The translations under genes and the position numbers were made by a program. A stretch of DNA of 64,000 bases, from assembly GCF_008831285.2 (NCBI RefSeq), contig NC_045151.1:3283544-3347543 (forward strand). The letters are read 5' to 3'. Shown here in pieces: positions 44,448 to 56,110 of the stretch. The notes under the pieces were generated by a model. The model saw nothing but the letters and a program-made list of their open reading frames with translations. It searched no databases and was not told the DNA's origin. This DNA comes from Nymphaea colorata (taxonomy: Eukaryota > Streptophyta > Magnoliopsida > Nymphaeales > Nymphaeaceae). How positions within the stretch are numbered: position 1 is the first letter of the stretch; each line of letters begins with the position of its first letter.

Positions 44448-47400
44448 TTGTTACGTCTGGACATGAAACATGATGCTCCCATCGGCATCATTGGCGAAAG
44501 ATCTACACCAAATTTGCCTCTGTAGACTTGATTCGAAACACATTAAATCCTTCTTCTTTTTAAAAAAATACATGAAGTTTTTGTAAGATTTTGTATGTAT
44601 ACATTAAAGGGGATTTTTTATATGCTATGTAATATAATTGTCATGTCTCTTGTATCTATATTTACCAAAACTGGTGCACCTGTATACTTTTTGTGGTACC
44701 CATATTCGTACCGGTACCAGTACCAGCATCTATGTGACCTAAAATCCTTCGATGAAGAATCATAAGCCTTTATATGGATCTTATTAGCTTTTATTGTTTT
44801 TCTAAGTGATTGATTTAAACTAGTGTTTTTTATTTTTTGAGCAAATTATTAGTTGAAAGTACATAGCTAGGCCATTCAATAATACTTATATCGGCCTCCT
44901 TTTTGGTGCATCATCCGACAAACGAGAGTAAGCGTGTATATTAATTAATGATACCAACAACATTATTAGCCGATAATCTGTGAATTACATCTTATATGAA
45001 ATCTGTGAATTACATCTTATACATGCTTCGCCGTGTGCATAAAGTTGATTCCCTTGTACGAAAGCCCCTTGCGGCAGCATCTAGCATTGGCTTTTGTTGC
45101 AAGTTTTCTAAGGGATGATACGGTCCATGCGTACAAGATGAGTTAAGATATTGCTTATTTAAACTCATATATCTACTCTTACTTTTTTGATATTTTGTAT
45201 TTATATGTATTTTTACACGCTCAAAATCACTCGAAAGTTTCTTGAAAAGTGACAAAATTTGTCCTCAAGCTATTGTCAAACTGTTTTTAGATTTGTGGCT
45301 ATGATCACGTGTTTAGGTTATTAAGTTGAAGTTTTAACAAATCGTAAGTTGGTCAAATAACTTTGATGAGATCACTAAGAGCATGCACTCGCCCTACCGT
45401 ATTTTTTTAATTCATATGTAAATTTTATAAAATTTTATTTGTTCTATATACAAATTTTGAAAAATGATATTTCAAAATTTAGAAACTTTAATTCGGCCTT
45501 CTTCATGAAAAAATTTTGTTATATCCAACTTCACATTTACCAATCTGACTTTTATCCCAAACTCAAAAGATTTGGACAAAGATGCTCCTCTTAGCCTCCC
45601 ACTTTGTTTTTATTGCCTTTTCCACAAGAGTGTTGGTCGATAATAATAAATTTGCATGAATTTGACATCTTAACAGAAGTATCTTGCCTTAGCTCACGCT
45701 TGCCCATAGGAACAAGTGACAAAGCATTGCACGAAACACAATAATTCATCTCTCTCGTCATCAAAATTAATGCCCTTAATATATTTTAATATATATGTGA
45801 TAATATCACCGATCATAATCTTTATATGTTGCCATGTTGAATATATTATAAGTTGCATGCATGTATTTTTCAGATATGCTCGATCTTATACATCTGAACT
45901 TGGTTGGCCAAAAGGTGCAACAAAAGAAAATCCAATGATAAATGCAGATCATTATATATATAGAGAGAGAAGTATGCATCGACAGGGACCCACAGGATTC
46001 GGCCAACCTCCATTGAATTTTATGAATAAATTAACATCAGGGTTAAGAACAAGAGCAGTTATTATGGACTGTTTTTATCTCTTTAAAAGAAGAATTAAAG
46101 AAAGATAACATTTAAATTTCTTTTGAGAAATCAGGATATGTCCCTCAATAGTCCTTTTAAGAAAAAAAAAAAACTGTCTTGAACATACAAGTTCATGTTT
46201 TGCCTCTTATTGACATGCAATGCCGTTTAAAAAATAAAATTGTCATAAATACACCTAAAGATTTAGCAATTATAGATGGAAAACACAAAGCTATGTAATA
46301 AAATGACCAGACATATACATGAGCATGAGTGGTTTGACATATTCACGTCCATCTTTTCATTTCTATCCTTGTTTGCATTATTTAAATTCTACTCTCCCAA
46401 TAAATTAAAAATAAAATCTTTCATTAATTGAACTCAGGTTATACTAGTTAAATTAACCTGAGGCTAAATCAATCAGCTCTTCTTAATTAATTAAATATCC
46501 TTCTTTACTAAGATGGTAGAAAGATAATTACCTAACTGAGGCTTATTCACGAAGACATGTACATTTTCATGTTAATTCTGGAGAGCAAAAATGCAGCAAT
46601 TGACTTCACAGATATGAACTTATTAACCTTTGTGCTTAACCATGATAATTTTTTCTATATTATATCATGCATAAATTAAAGACCAAATTTGCTTTAAAGA
46701 ATGGAAACCTGGGATGCTCATATTTTCTGCTTCTATATATGAAGGCAGAGCATGTCCAAGGGGCCCCCAACTCATTGAAGATAGCTTGTTTGGACGCTCT
46801 TTGGCTGCTTACTTGCAGTTCCTTTGTCAATAACACGGCGTCCCCGTTCTTCCTGTCCCTCCTCTTGATGCCTTTCTCTCCTGGAAAAGGTGATTAGGTT
46901 TGCTTCATCTTTGAGCAAGCAAAGAAAGAAAACATAAGGAAAAGGAAGATCATTTCTCTACGCGTTGAAGCATGAGGTGCACATGGAGTCTATCAATTTA
47001 GCACTTTGGAGACGCTTGAGAGATCAACAGCCGTGTAGTCCTCCCCACGTGCGAAGCCACTTAATTATTTTTCCATTCTTCTCTTGTGGCTGATACTGAA
47101 AAGAGAATATTCTTCGCCATTAGCTACCTAGAACTTACATGCCGCCATGTAATTCTGATTGGTCGCCGCGGCTCAGAATCTGGAAGCCCTCTCGATGTTG
47201 CTGCCATTCGCAGCATTTCAAAATCCTCGCGCTCTGATTTATCATAAATCTCCTTTTCTCGTAAGACAAAATTTAAAACTTATAAGCAGCAATCAAAATG
47301 CTTCTGCCTATATAAGCCCATATAAAAGGTAGTTAACGAGCTTCTTATACAATGAACTTTGTAGAGTTTTCTGTGCAAATTTTCATAGTGTACTATAAAA

Positions 47401-47638
47401 GAATGAGACGTGGATCGATATGTAAGTCGAAACATAGCAATGATGTCATCCAACATGACTAAAAGTAGGCCTGATACTCCTGAGAGAGAGAGGAAAGGTA
47501 GAGAGTTTGGCTCTAAATGTAACACTGCTCCTACTCGTTCAAGAAGTTTTTGATATGACCTTGTGCTGAGAAATAGGCCTTACCTTGCAAATACATTACC
47601 TTAAACAGACCTACATAAGCAAAAAAATATCAACATCA

Positions 47639-47679
<41 letters not shown>
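47639..47679. repeat. (CT)n(TA)n microsatellite
   Basis: CT repeats followed by TA repeats. Confidence 0.95.
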
Positions 47680-49032
47680 ATTTATGCAACCAAGATGGGA
47701 AAGATAAAAGATAAATGTTAAGAACAATATAGTACCATATCAAGTAGGTCTTTTCCAACACAATCAAATCATGAAACATAAGGTAGTATCTTGATGATCC
47801 AGCTGATTTTAATTGTTTTATTCAACCTACTAGAGAGTCCCCTTCTAGGGGATTCAATTTCAAGTAGAAGGATGACTAGTTAAAATTATGCAATGTAGAC
47901 TGATCGAGTTTATTTAATTACTTTATTCTCTAGTAGATAATTTTAACTAGACCGCCTCCTACTTTGAAATTGAATGCCTTAGAAGAGAACCTCTAGTGAG
48001 GAGAATAGAGTAGAAGTAATTAAGATCAACTCTCTTGATGATTAGAGTGTTTTACCTGTATCCAAAAATTAAAACAAGACCATTAAAATACTACATTACG
48101 TTTGGGGACTTGATGTTGTTGGAAAATATCATCTACTTGAGATGTTACTGTATTGTTCTTAACGTTTATTTTCCCCCGGTTTGTTATATAAATTAAATCA
48201 ATTAGACCGGCGATCTGTTTAACTTGATCTGTCCCGGGTGCGTTCACGTTTTTGTTAGCAAATATGCTGACTACGGATCTGCTTATAACGCCAACTTATT
48301 CTTGAATAGAAAAAGGCTCGACTGAGTAGGAATTGGAGTAGGTCTAATTAAGCTAGGTGTTAAACAGTGTAACACCATGCATGATCAACGTCACTTTTGA
48401 ATGCATGTTCTCATTGTAAGCTGAAACGAGCTAGCAGCATAAGATATTGTATACGTGTGTGTGCGTGTGATCTGGCCCTCACATGTGCGTTTAAGCTCTT
48501 TGTGTTTGTGCACAAGTGCATGCCATATGCATATGTGCTTATCACTTCCACTCGTGCATGCTTTTAGAGAGAGAGAGGGAAAAGAGGGGACAACCAATAA
48601 CCCTGTCTCTAAACCACTCCTCAGTTTGATTCCACAGACAGAACCAACACGCACCACCTACCCAACAAACTATGCACCTTTTAGGCAAGAAAGCTAAAGA
48701 GATTGACCATTTTCATGTGGGTGTGTCCCTAGGATTTGTGGATTTTTTCATCTGCACTTGCACGGACAAGATGTTGAATCACACCCATCCAAGGCAATGC
48801 GTAGGTGGCTGTGAATGTTCATAGTTCGAGATGGTAGGAGGATTCAGCTTATACATATATATTTATATGTTCCTTGGATTTTTCTCTCTGGGTTTGAATG
48901 GAGAAATCATTCAGCCTCACACAACACACTATTTGTTACATTGCATTGGGTGATAAGTGCCATCACGCCCCTCAAATGCAATGCATTGAATGGCCGTGGT
49001 TGGAAGAAGAATCGAATGGCTAGGATACTTCA

Positions 49033-49033
<1 letters not shown>

Positions 49034-49098
<65 letters not shown>

Positions 49099-49099
49099 G
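49034..49099. repeat. (TA)n(GA)n microsatellite
   Basis: About 46 bp TA then 18 bp AG repeats. Confidence 0.95.
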
Positions 49100-50239
49100 A
49101 ACAATAATCGGTCCACTTAGTCTCACAACAGCATCATTAATTTCAAGATCAACACTACTCAATATCATTAAGACACCCTCTAAGAATAGAACTAAGGACA
49201 TGACTATAACAAACCACCCAACTCAACCCTTTGCGCTACCCATCACTTGGTTAGAAAGAAAGCTATGTATTCAAGATGGAACCTAACAAGATGGTACATC
49301 AGAGATGAAAGTTGAAAAAGGTATATTTTGCTTTCCCATTTTGGCGTTATAAGAGGGACTTTTGAACATTCATTATATGGGCACTTTTATAATTTTAAAA
49401 AAATCATCATAGTGTTCACAAAGGTTGCCCCTCCAATCCTCTACCAATACAACCAACATATATATTGAAGATCATATTATATTACATTCATTTTCATTTT
49501 CTTTTTATTTTTCTTCTCAATGTGGTTAGGGTTGGGCAGACCCAGAGCAGACAACATGGCCCAAGAAGAAACGCCATTGGCAATCTCGAATGTTTGCTGA
49601 CCTTCTTAACTTTCAGTCTGATCAAACGAGTGAACTTTTAAATAACTCTGGATGATAATCATAATGTTCATAAATAGCTTGAAGCCCGATTTCTTCCAGA
49701 AAGAGAAGATTGATCAAAAAAGAAACTGGGAAGCAGTGCATATGGGTGCAGCAAGATGATCACATTTTTGGCAAATACCTTTTACTGCTTATTCCTCTCT
49801 AACGGTAACATATTCATCCCATAAAAGGAAATTCTAAGAACAGCCGTTTAAACTTTGAAATGTTGGCTTGATATGTCATTCATGTTTGATACATAAAGGG
49901 AGAAAAATATCTCAAATATCCAACGGTCTAAAATTCAAAAAAAAAAAAAAATGGTGGACATTTCCAGCACTATTTTGTCTTGAGATTGGTTGGTTGGTCT
50001 CAATTGGCGACTAAAGCGGCAGCTTTGTACTAATACTAATAATATTAATTTTAGTTGTGGTATTCTTTTGATTTCATGAAAAAAAGAAATTTCACAATAA
50101 AAAAGGGAGGAAAAAGGATTTATTATTTATGGGTAGGGGAGGAGTAAAAGATGGCCAAGACATCTTGTCAAAAGAGACATATTTGTCGTGGGAAATCCAG
50201 TGCGGGTCCTCCTCGAGCAGGACCCGCCATAGATATCAT

Positions 50240-50635
50240 CGATCTCTCTCTCTCTCTTCATTATATGCTGTCCCTCCCCCCCATTTATGAGAGGCCCCTC
50301 TCTGCTTCACTCTAGAAAATGTTGGGGAGGCAAGCAGTTTGTTGCGATCGGGGGGTCGTCTGTAGATCTTTAATTAGTTTCTTCCATTTTCTCATCTTCT
50401 CTGGTGGGTGGTAGCAGAGCTGACGACATTGGTAGTAGCAGTAGAAGTAGCAGTAAAAGCAGCAGTGGGGAGAGGTTTATAGGCGAGTGTGAGGTCCCCA
50501 AGAGGAGAGTGTCCAGTGTTTGTAATTGTTGGTGTATTTGTTGTATGTTGTCCTGAGCGATCGGTTCATTTGCTGTCGGAAAACAGAAGGAAGGAGGGGA
50601 AAGATCGAGGGAGAAAAAGAAAAGTAGAGGGAAGG
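50240..50635 (+). promoter_or_regulatory. Putative promoter edge and 5' leader of the LBD gene
   Basis: A CT run (50242-50256) is followed by CATTATATG, a weak TATA-like word, then pyrimidine-rich sequence and AGC/AGTA trinucleotide repeats (50420-50470). Two upstream ATGs occur: a 31-codon frame 50319-50414 and a three-codon frame 50545-50556. A nearly pure purine tract fills about 50577-50665 and runs across the start codon. The transcription start is not determinable from sequence alone. Confidence 0.45.
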
Positions 50636-53600
50636 ATGAGAGAAGGAGGGAGGAAGCAGGGGACGTCGTCGCCGTGCGCGGCCTGCAAGCTGCTGAGGAG
50701 GAGGTGCACCCTCGACTGCGTCTTCGCCCCTTACTTCCCCTCCGACGAGCCCCAGAAGTTCGCCAACGTCCACAAGGTCTTCGGCGCCAGCAACGTCAAC
50801 AAGATGCTCCAGGTCCCTCTATCTCTGCCTTTTGCTTTCTCTTGCTTTTTCTTTTAACTGATAAAGATGTGAAGCAAAGCCCTCTCTTTCCCTCCCTTTT
50901 GTTAAACTCTCTAAATTATTTAACGCTGTTAGTGGACGGAGCTCTTGGAGCTGTCTTTCCCGGCCCCCTTCTCTTTTCTCTTCTCTTCTGCTACCATCCT
51001 AGAGCAGTTCTTTTACTCGTCAGAGTTCTATTAATGGCGGACATTGATTCTTTAGAATTATTTAAATCCAGTCTCCCTCTGCCTCCTCCTCGTTCTCTCT
51101 CCTTGCATAAGTAGGACGGTTTTCGGTGCTACGAACTTCCTTCAACGCATTTAAATATTTTCTTTGAGATTACGCGAAATCTAGCTACCGTCCACCTTTG
51201 TGAAATGACAGGAATGCCCTTCTGCCTTCATTTTTAAAAAGTGAAAAAGGACTGTGCCTTTCGTTCGATCTCTTGCTCCTAATTTTTAATCCCTTCCCTT
51301 TAGATGGAGCACAATGGGCTGACCCAAGCTGACGTGGCACGTCAAAAGCTGACGTGGCCGGCCTCCTGGCTGGAGGGTTTTCTAAGCTTTTTTGTTTTTT
51401 TCATTTCGCGGCCGCTTAAAATGGCGTTTGATGTGAGGTGAAAAGCTCGAGTTTTCGGTTGATTGGAATGCGGCCTCTAAACGGAATTAACCGTGTCTGA
51501 ACTCTTACTAGCTTGTGTTTTTACACAAAATGGAGGACTGTTTTGGTTAAGAGGGAGCTAAAACCCGGCCCAAACTTGGGTTCAAATCCAATCCGATACG
51601 GAATACCTAGTCCGACCCATTTGGATGCACGACACCGAGTGCTATCCGAGTCATATGCAAGAGCCTGTTTTCCCCCAATTAAAAAAAAAAAAAAAAAAAA
51701 AACAGCACGTTCTTTCAATTATCTAATAAAATAAACCTTGCAACCTTTTGCTTCAATGGCATCATTTTGCTCGTCATTCATTGATGAGCTCAACTAAAAA
51801 AAATAAGGACATTTTCGTTATTAGAAAATTTTTCTATTTGTTTTTTTAACCGTCCATCTCACACGATGGATTAAACAACTTTACGAATGAGCTCGGTGAT
51901 TCCCCTTAATGTCCTCATTTTCTTTGTTTCAATGTGGATAAACATGTAACGACAATGAGAATCGAACATGAGACACATTGTATACGAACCACACGTCTGA
52001 CCAGTTACTCTACAGGCCGGGTATAGATAAATAGTAAGAAAAATGCACTAACGGCCTTTATAAAAACAAAAATAGGAAATGTTACATTTCATTTAAGTAT
52101 AACTTATGTACTAATAGAATTTGAAAATCACTTGTCTACCTTGAGAAGGATCTAAGGCAGGTAAATTTCGGTATCCGTTTCGGTTTTATGGTCTTTTAAC
52201 CCTTGTCGTCCTTTTTGGCTCCGTGTCGATCAAGTAAAATTTAGGCCGTCCGCTTCGATTGTCTTCCTTCCTTCGCAAGTTAGCTTTTTATTTGTCGACT
52301 GCCGTCGTATAGCCATCGAACGCAGGGGCATTCTCGTCAATGTATAAAACCACGCGCCCCAGACTCAGGCCCTCACGTGCAAGTTGCTGCACAATCACGT
52401 AAGCGAGATTTTGAAGCCCTACCAAAGTCACGTGCAAAGGGGCGGAGAAGCGGCCGTCTGAAAGGGTATTTTGGTAGTTTGCAATTTCCGCAAAAAGGCC
52501 ACAAAGTCAAGAACAATTTCCGCTTTATTAAAAATGACACAACTGCTTGTCGTCCTGTGCCGGTCGGTAGCAGTACTTCTCCACGTGTGTTTTTCATACG
52601 GCTACATAGTGCCGTCCGCCTAAAATTTTTTTTTTTTTCAATCATTTTCTTGAAATAAAAAATTTCTTTTTTAAATATGAAAAAAAATATTTATAATAAA
52701 TATTTCTTTTTTAAATATGAATTATAAGCGAAATATTTATAGTACCGTCGTTCAAATACGTTCATTTTAAAGTAAATCTCAACTATTTTCTTACATAACC
52801 CAATCTTTTAGCTTGATACCCTCCATTCCTCCTTTTTACTATTTGTGCTTTTTCTTTTCGTAAGCATGGCTTTTGTTTTAAATTATTTATACTTTTTTAA
52901 TAGTTCATTTAGCATCAATAATAGGACTAATATTTAATGATATATATATATAAATATATATATATATATTCTTGTTATCTTTTAAGTCTGGTTGCTTAAT
53001 TTTTGATGCCCCTAAATTTATTTTGAGGGGCAGGAGGGGAGTCTCGTGTGGGCAATTGTCCATACAAATGCATAAAAAGTTTGATAGTTTTTTTTATCCT
53101 TTAATCAAAATTTTCTAACTTTACCTCTATTAAGAGGCCCGCCCAATTGAGTATAATGGACATACAAAATATATGTCATATCTGACTTCGGTGGGGCCTA
53201 TAAATACATGACGTAAACTAGAAATTATTAGCCTTTGGTATCCATTTGTCTAATTTGATTAGTTTGCAAGTAAAAAACTTGCAATTTTAAGATGGTAGTG
53301 GGATGAGTTTTCTATTGGTGCTGAGGACGCCCATATATCTGTGTGTGTGTGTGTGTTGCAGGAGCTGCCTGTGCACCAGCGGAGCGACGCGGTGAGCAGC
53401 ATGGTGTACGAGGCGAACGCAAGGGTTCGGGACCCAGTCTACGGGTGCGTGGGCGCGATCACGTCCCTCCAGCGGCAGATCGACGTGCTGCAGACGCAGC
53501 TGGCGCTGGCGCGAGCCGAGGTGCTGCACATGCGGATGCGCCAGGCCGCAGCGCCGCTGGCCGCCGTATCGAACCTCATAGAGAACCCGCCCAGCGAGCC

Positions 53601-53688
53601 CAGGTTGGCCCACCCGAGCCGGACGTTGTTCGGTCTGGAGGACAGCTTCCATCAGGCTAACATTGGCGAGACGCTTTGGTCATGCTAG
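50636..53688 (+). CDS. LBD4-like: LOB-domain transcription factor, class I, LBD4-like (two exons)
   Basis: Join 50636-50812 (59 codons) and 53362-53688 (108 codons plus TAG); 167 aa. The LOB domain is complete. The zinc-finger-like CX2CX6CX3C is at Cys14, 17, 24 and 28, the GAS block ends in [13 protein letters not shown] (47-59), a DPVYGCVG box follows, and a leucine-zipper-like LX6LX3LX6V ([12 protein letters not shown] onward) closes it. The protein ends in WSC, as LBD3/LBD4 proteins do. Splice sites are GT at 50813 and AG at 53360-53361, at the conserved KMLQ/ELP intron position of class I genes. The ATG at 50636 is the first in frame. LBD proteins are nuclear DNA-binding regulators of organ boundaries and, for LBD3/LBD4, vascular or cambial growth; that role is family knowledge, not seen here. 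GC-rich exon 2 contrasts with AT-rich surroundings. Confidence 0.95.
51326..51358. promoter_or_regulatory. Duplicated bZIP-type motif TGACGTGG in LBD intron
   Basis: AAGCTGACGTGGC occurs twice with a 20-bp period, with GGCACGTC in between. ACGT-core elements bind plant bZIP factors; activity here is an inference. Confidence 0.4.
51957..52015 (-). mobile_element. SINE head (tRNA-like) in LBD intron
   Basis: On the minus strand TAGAGTAACTGG (A-box-like, 52001-52012) and, 30 bases on, CATGTTCGATTC (B box, 51959-51970). This is the spacing of a tRNA-type pol III promoter. The head shares GTAG.G.AACTGGTC with the copy at 55535. Confidence 0.5.
52343..52587. promoter_or_regulatory. TATA word and G-box cluster in LBD intron
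   Basis: TATAAAA at 52343-52349, then CACGTG at 52374-52379, 52439-52444 and 52582-52587, plus CACGTA at 52396. The block is richer in G and C than the rest of the intron. It may be an intronic enhancer or a remnant promoter; no coding exon follows that I can support. Confidence 0.35.
53341..53361 (+). other. (TG)n tract and splice acceptor of the LBD intron
   Basis: Eight GT dinucleotides (53341-53356) run directly into TGCAG and the exon at 53362. There is no conventional long polypyrimidine tract at the acceptor. Confidence 0.85.
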
Positions 53689-53721
53689 CTAGCTAGCTCA
53701 TCAACCAGCACCTACTTTAAG

Positions 53722-53724
<3 letters not shown>

Positions 53725-53759
<35 letters not shown>
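53725..53759 (+). repeat. (CT)n microsatellite in the LBD 3' untranslated region
   Basis: Seventeen CT units starting 37 bp after the stop codon. Confidence 0.93.
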
Positions 53760-53761
<2 letters not shown>

Positions 53762-53799
53762 GATGAAGTTGTTATTTATTGTAGGGCGTGGCTACGTGT

Positions 53800-55360
53800 T
53801 TATGTTATTTGAAGAGCAGTAGATTACACTTATGTTGGTTTCCTTTATCAACACTTTTTGTACATAAATCTTTTGATCATAGAGTTTATGCTTGATTGAG
53901 GTAGCTCATATTCTATCCTTGGCCTTGCTTTGAGTTTGTTTGTTTATTTATTTGGATGACTGCTTGCTACTTCCTAGAATAAGCTGAGGCCGAATTAAAG
54001 TTTCTAAATTTTTACATGTAATTTTTTTTTAATAAAAATTTGAGGTAGAGTTAGGGCTCATACGCCCCCCTTGGCTCTGTCCCTGCGTTCAGTAGTAGAG
54101 GTACACGTGGACTGGTGTAGGCCAGTGCTCACGCCAGCCAACTCAAGTCCTTAAGCACCAAACTTACTAAAAAAAGGTTACTTAGGTTAGTGCTCTTTTG
54201 ATAAAATTTTCTGGCTTCGCCGCCATCGATGGATACAATGTCAGGCCATACAAGCTAGCGTGAGGGGTATTTTTATCTTTTAAAAGACCTTTCGAGTTTG
54301 TCCGGTTTTGTCCTTATTAAGATATTGTTGGAGGGCATTTTGGACATTTCACATCTCAACCTTCTCACTCACGCGGAAGAAGAAGAACTGCTTATGTAAG
54401 TGAAAATAATAGAGACAACCTATTGCTACTCTCGTGTGTGCATGTGAGATTGAAAAATCAACAGCAAATGTATTATGTAGGCCTATAAACAACAAAAATA
54501 TTACTTGTTCTAACGTCCCTTTCTGTCGGGCTTTTTATGTTTCAAACCCAATTATGATTATTTTTTTTGTTTGAATCTTCATAGTAATTGGAAAGTGTCT
54601 ATTTTACCTTCAGTGTGGAAATTATATTATCTAATATAAGCTCATAGTGGTAGAGTCGGAAATTTTTTGTTAAAAGCACTAGTAGCATTAATTTTAAAAT
54701 TTAAGGAGCACTAATACATAAATAAATAAAAGTTAAATGGCAAGTTTGTATACAAATAGGACAGTTTTATACCCATCTTTTGCCTATAATCTAAAGAAAA
54801 ACAACCTTTTGTAATTTTTTTTATTAATAAGGACCATACACTGTTGACAAGAAATTGTCGAATAAAGGCCTGAACTAAACTCCTCTAACCTGGATAAAAG
54901 GAGAATCTTAGCTGTATAAGTTTTTTTTTTTTTTTCATATTATAACATTACATTCTTGCCACATTAACTAATGATTTTGGCTTCTCAAGTTAACGAAACT
55001 TTGTTTCGATCTTTTACTTAGATGGTTTTATCAAAAGTGTGGCTTTTACTACAAAAAATTGCAAAAGGTAATTTTTGTTTTTCTGAAATTATGAGCATAA
55101 TGTATGCAGGCAGCTTTAGTGTTATGTCATCTCACCCGTCTAGCCACTTGAATACCGTTACCCATGTTTTTTACCGTTGCAAGTGAAAGATCATAACAAA
55201 TGACTGCTATCAGGTTAAAAATCAAATTTTCCAAAAGAGTAAAGGACTTAATTAGTATGTTTAACTATATATTCTTCTCAAAATAATACATACATGACTT
55301 TTTTTTGTAGTTCACTTCGCCATTTTATGGAAACGAACATCCCACCGCTCGAATGAGCGC
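53800..55360. other. Downstream of LBD gene, no gene seen
   Basis: AT-rich, with fragments of the 44267 repeat family (about 54018-54075, 54190-54235, 54646-54715) and a poly(T) run near 54920. No supported frame. Confidence 0.55.
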
Positions 55361-55364
55361 TAAC

Positions 55365-55560
55365 ACTCCCCTCCTTCCTTTGTCCCAAGGTCCAGAGCTT
55401 TTTGAATGCGGGAATCCATGCTATACTTCAATACATGCATTGTTAATTTTCCTCTACCTATCGTACAAGAGGAGAGTGCCCATGCTACTCAAACTAAACT
55501 ACCAGCTACTTACACGCTATTGACCTGAGTCCGACCAGTTGCGCTACGCCTCTCATTCTT
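55365..55560 (-). mobile_element. SINE-like element
   Basis: On the minus strand, GGCGTAGCGCAACTGGTCGG contains a near-perfect pol III A box (TAGCGCAACTGG, 55535-55546). A weaker B-box-like GTTTGAGTAGC follows. The body carries the GGAAGGAGGGGAG word shared, in reverse, with 39790 and 42545. Confidence 0.55.
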
Positions 55561-55831
55561 CTACCCTTTCAAACCTCTCTATTATAAATACTTGTTCAAG
55601 AAGATTCAAAGTTTGGCATAGAAGGATCGACCAATTAGACAAAAAACCATGGGATTAATTAAGCACGGCATGCTTTCTTCTTCCTCCGTACCCTACCACA
55701 ACCAAAAGAGTACCAAAACCTTTTTAAAAAGCAGAATGCTGCCATTATTGACTGAGTCCTTTGATATCCATGTCTTTCACACTTTGTCCTTCACTCTTCT
55801 CTCCTCGGGTGATTAATTAGCACACAATCAT

Positions 55832-56110
55832 CCCTGAGGGAGTTGGTGCAGTGGTTGAGGCGGGGCTGGTATGCATACCAGTTCCTGTTTTGGAGTCTCA
55901 TCACTTCTATGTACTGCAAAAAAGAAGGTACTTATGTGCAAGTTGAAGGATGGGAAAGGGTAGGTGCTTGGCCTTCACTCAAGCAATGAGATTTCCTTCT
56001 GCACACCTGACTTAGGAGACAGATGAAAGGAGGCCGCCGGTGAAAACCACCAGGTGGCTTTTATGGAGGGAATCCTTCACCAAAGGCATTCACCCTATAT
56101 ATATATATCT
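55832..56110 (+). mobile_element. SINE-like element
   Basis: Head GAGTTGGTGCAGTGGTTGAGG with a perfect A-box pattern (TGGTGCAGTGG, 55844-55854) and a degenerate B box (TTTTGGAGTCTCA). The body GCAAAAAAGAAGGTACTTATGTGCAAGTTGAAG is shared in part with 59484. It ends at a TA-rich stretch near 56096. Confidence 0.55.

Larger units (their letters stand above)
44448..50240. other. Intergenic upstream of the LBD gene, no gene seen
   Basis: AT-rich. Contains a 22-bp direct repeat AATCTGTGAATTACATCTTA (44975 and 44999), (CT)n(TA)n at 47639-47679 and (TA)n(GA)n at 49034-49099. A somewhat GC-richer patch at 47030-47240 has an inverted CCAAT but no supported gene. Short open frames elsewhere look like chance. 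Confidence 0.5.
50813..53361 (+). other. Intron of the LBD gene, with regulatory-looking clusters
   Basis: 2549 bp, GT...AG. It holds a 13-bp word AAGCTGACGTGGC twice (51326-51338 and 51346-51358), a GC-richer block 52340-52620 with TATAAAA (52343) and three CACGTG hexamers, a SINE head (51957-52015), a T/A-rich stretch, a decayed copy of the 44267 repeat family (53024-53150) and a (TG)8 run at the acceptor. Open frames in the GC-richer block (52377-52658 and its complement) have no recognisable similarity and are not called genes. Confidence 0.85.

Noticed and set aside
50674-51114. 146-codon frame overlapping LBD exon 1 in another frame
   Set aside because: Shadow of the LOB coding sequence in an alternative frame, running on into the intron; no family resemblance.
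52377-52658. Overlapping open frames on both strands in the LBD intron (about 90 codons each)
   Set aside because: They share one GC-richer block, match no family, and run into a poly(T)/poly(A) stretch. The conserved splice positions place the block inside the intron.
53287-53652. 121-codon minus-strand frame over LBD exon 2
   Set aside because: Mirror frame of a GC-rich coding exon. The plus strand encodes the conserved LOB domain.
55531-55549. Possible tRNA gene
   Set aside because: Only the A-box arm is tRNA-like; the B box is weak and no cloverleaf or acceptor stem can be formed, so it reads as a SINE head.
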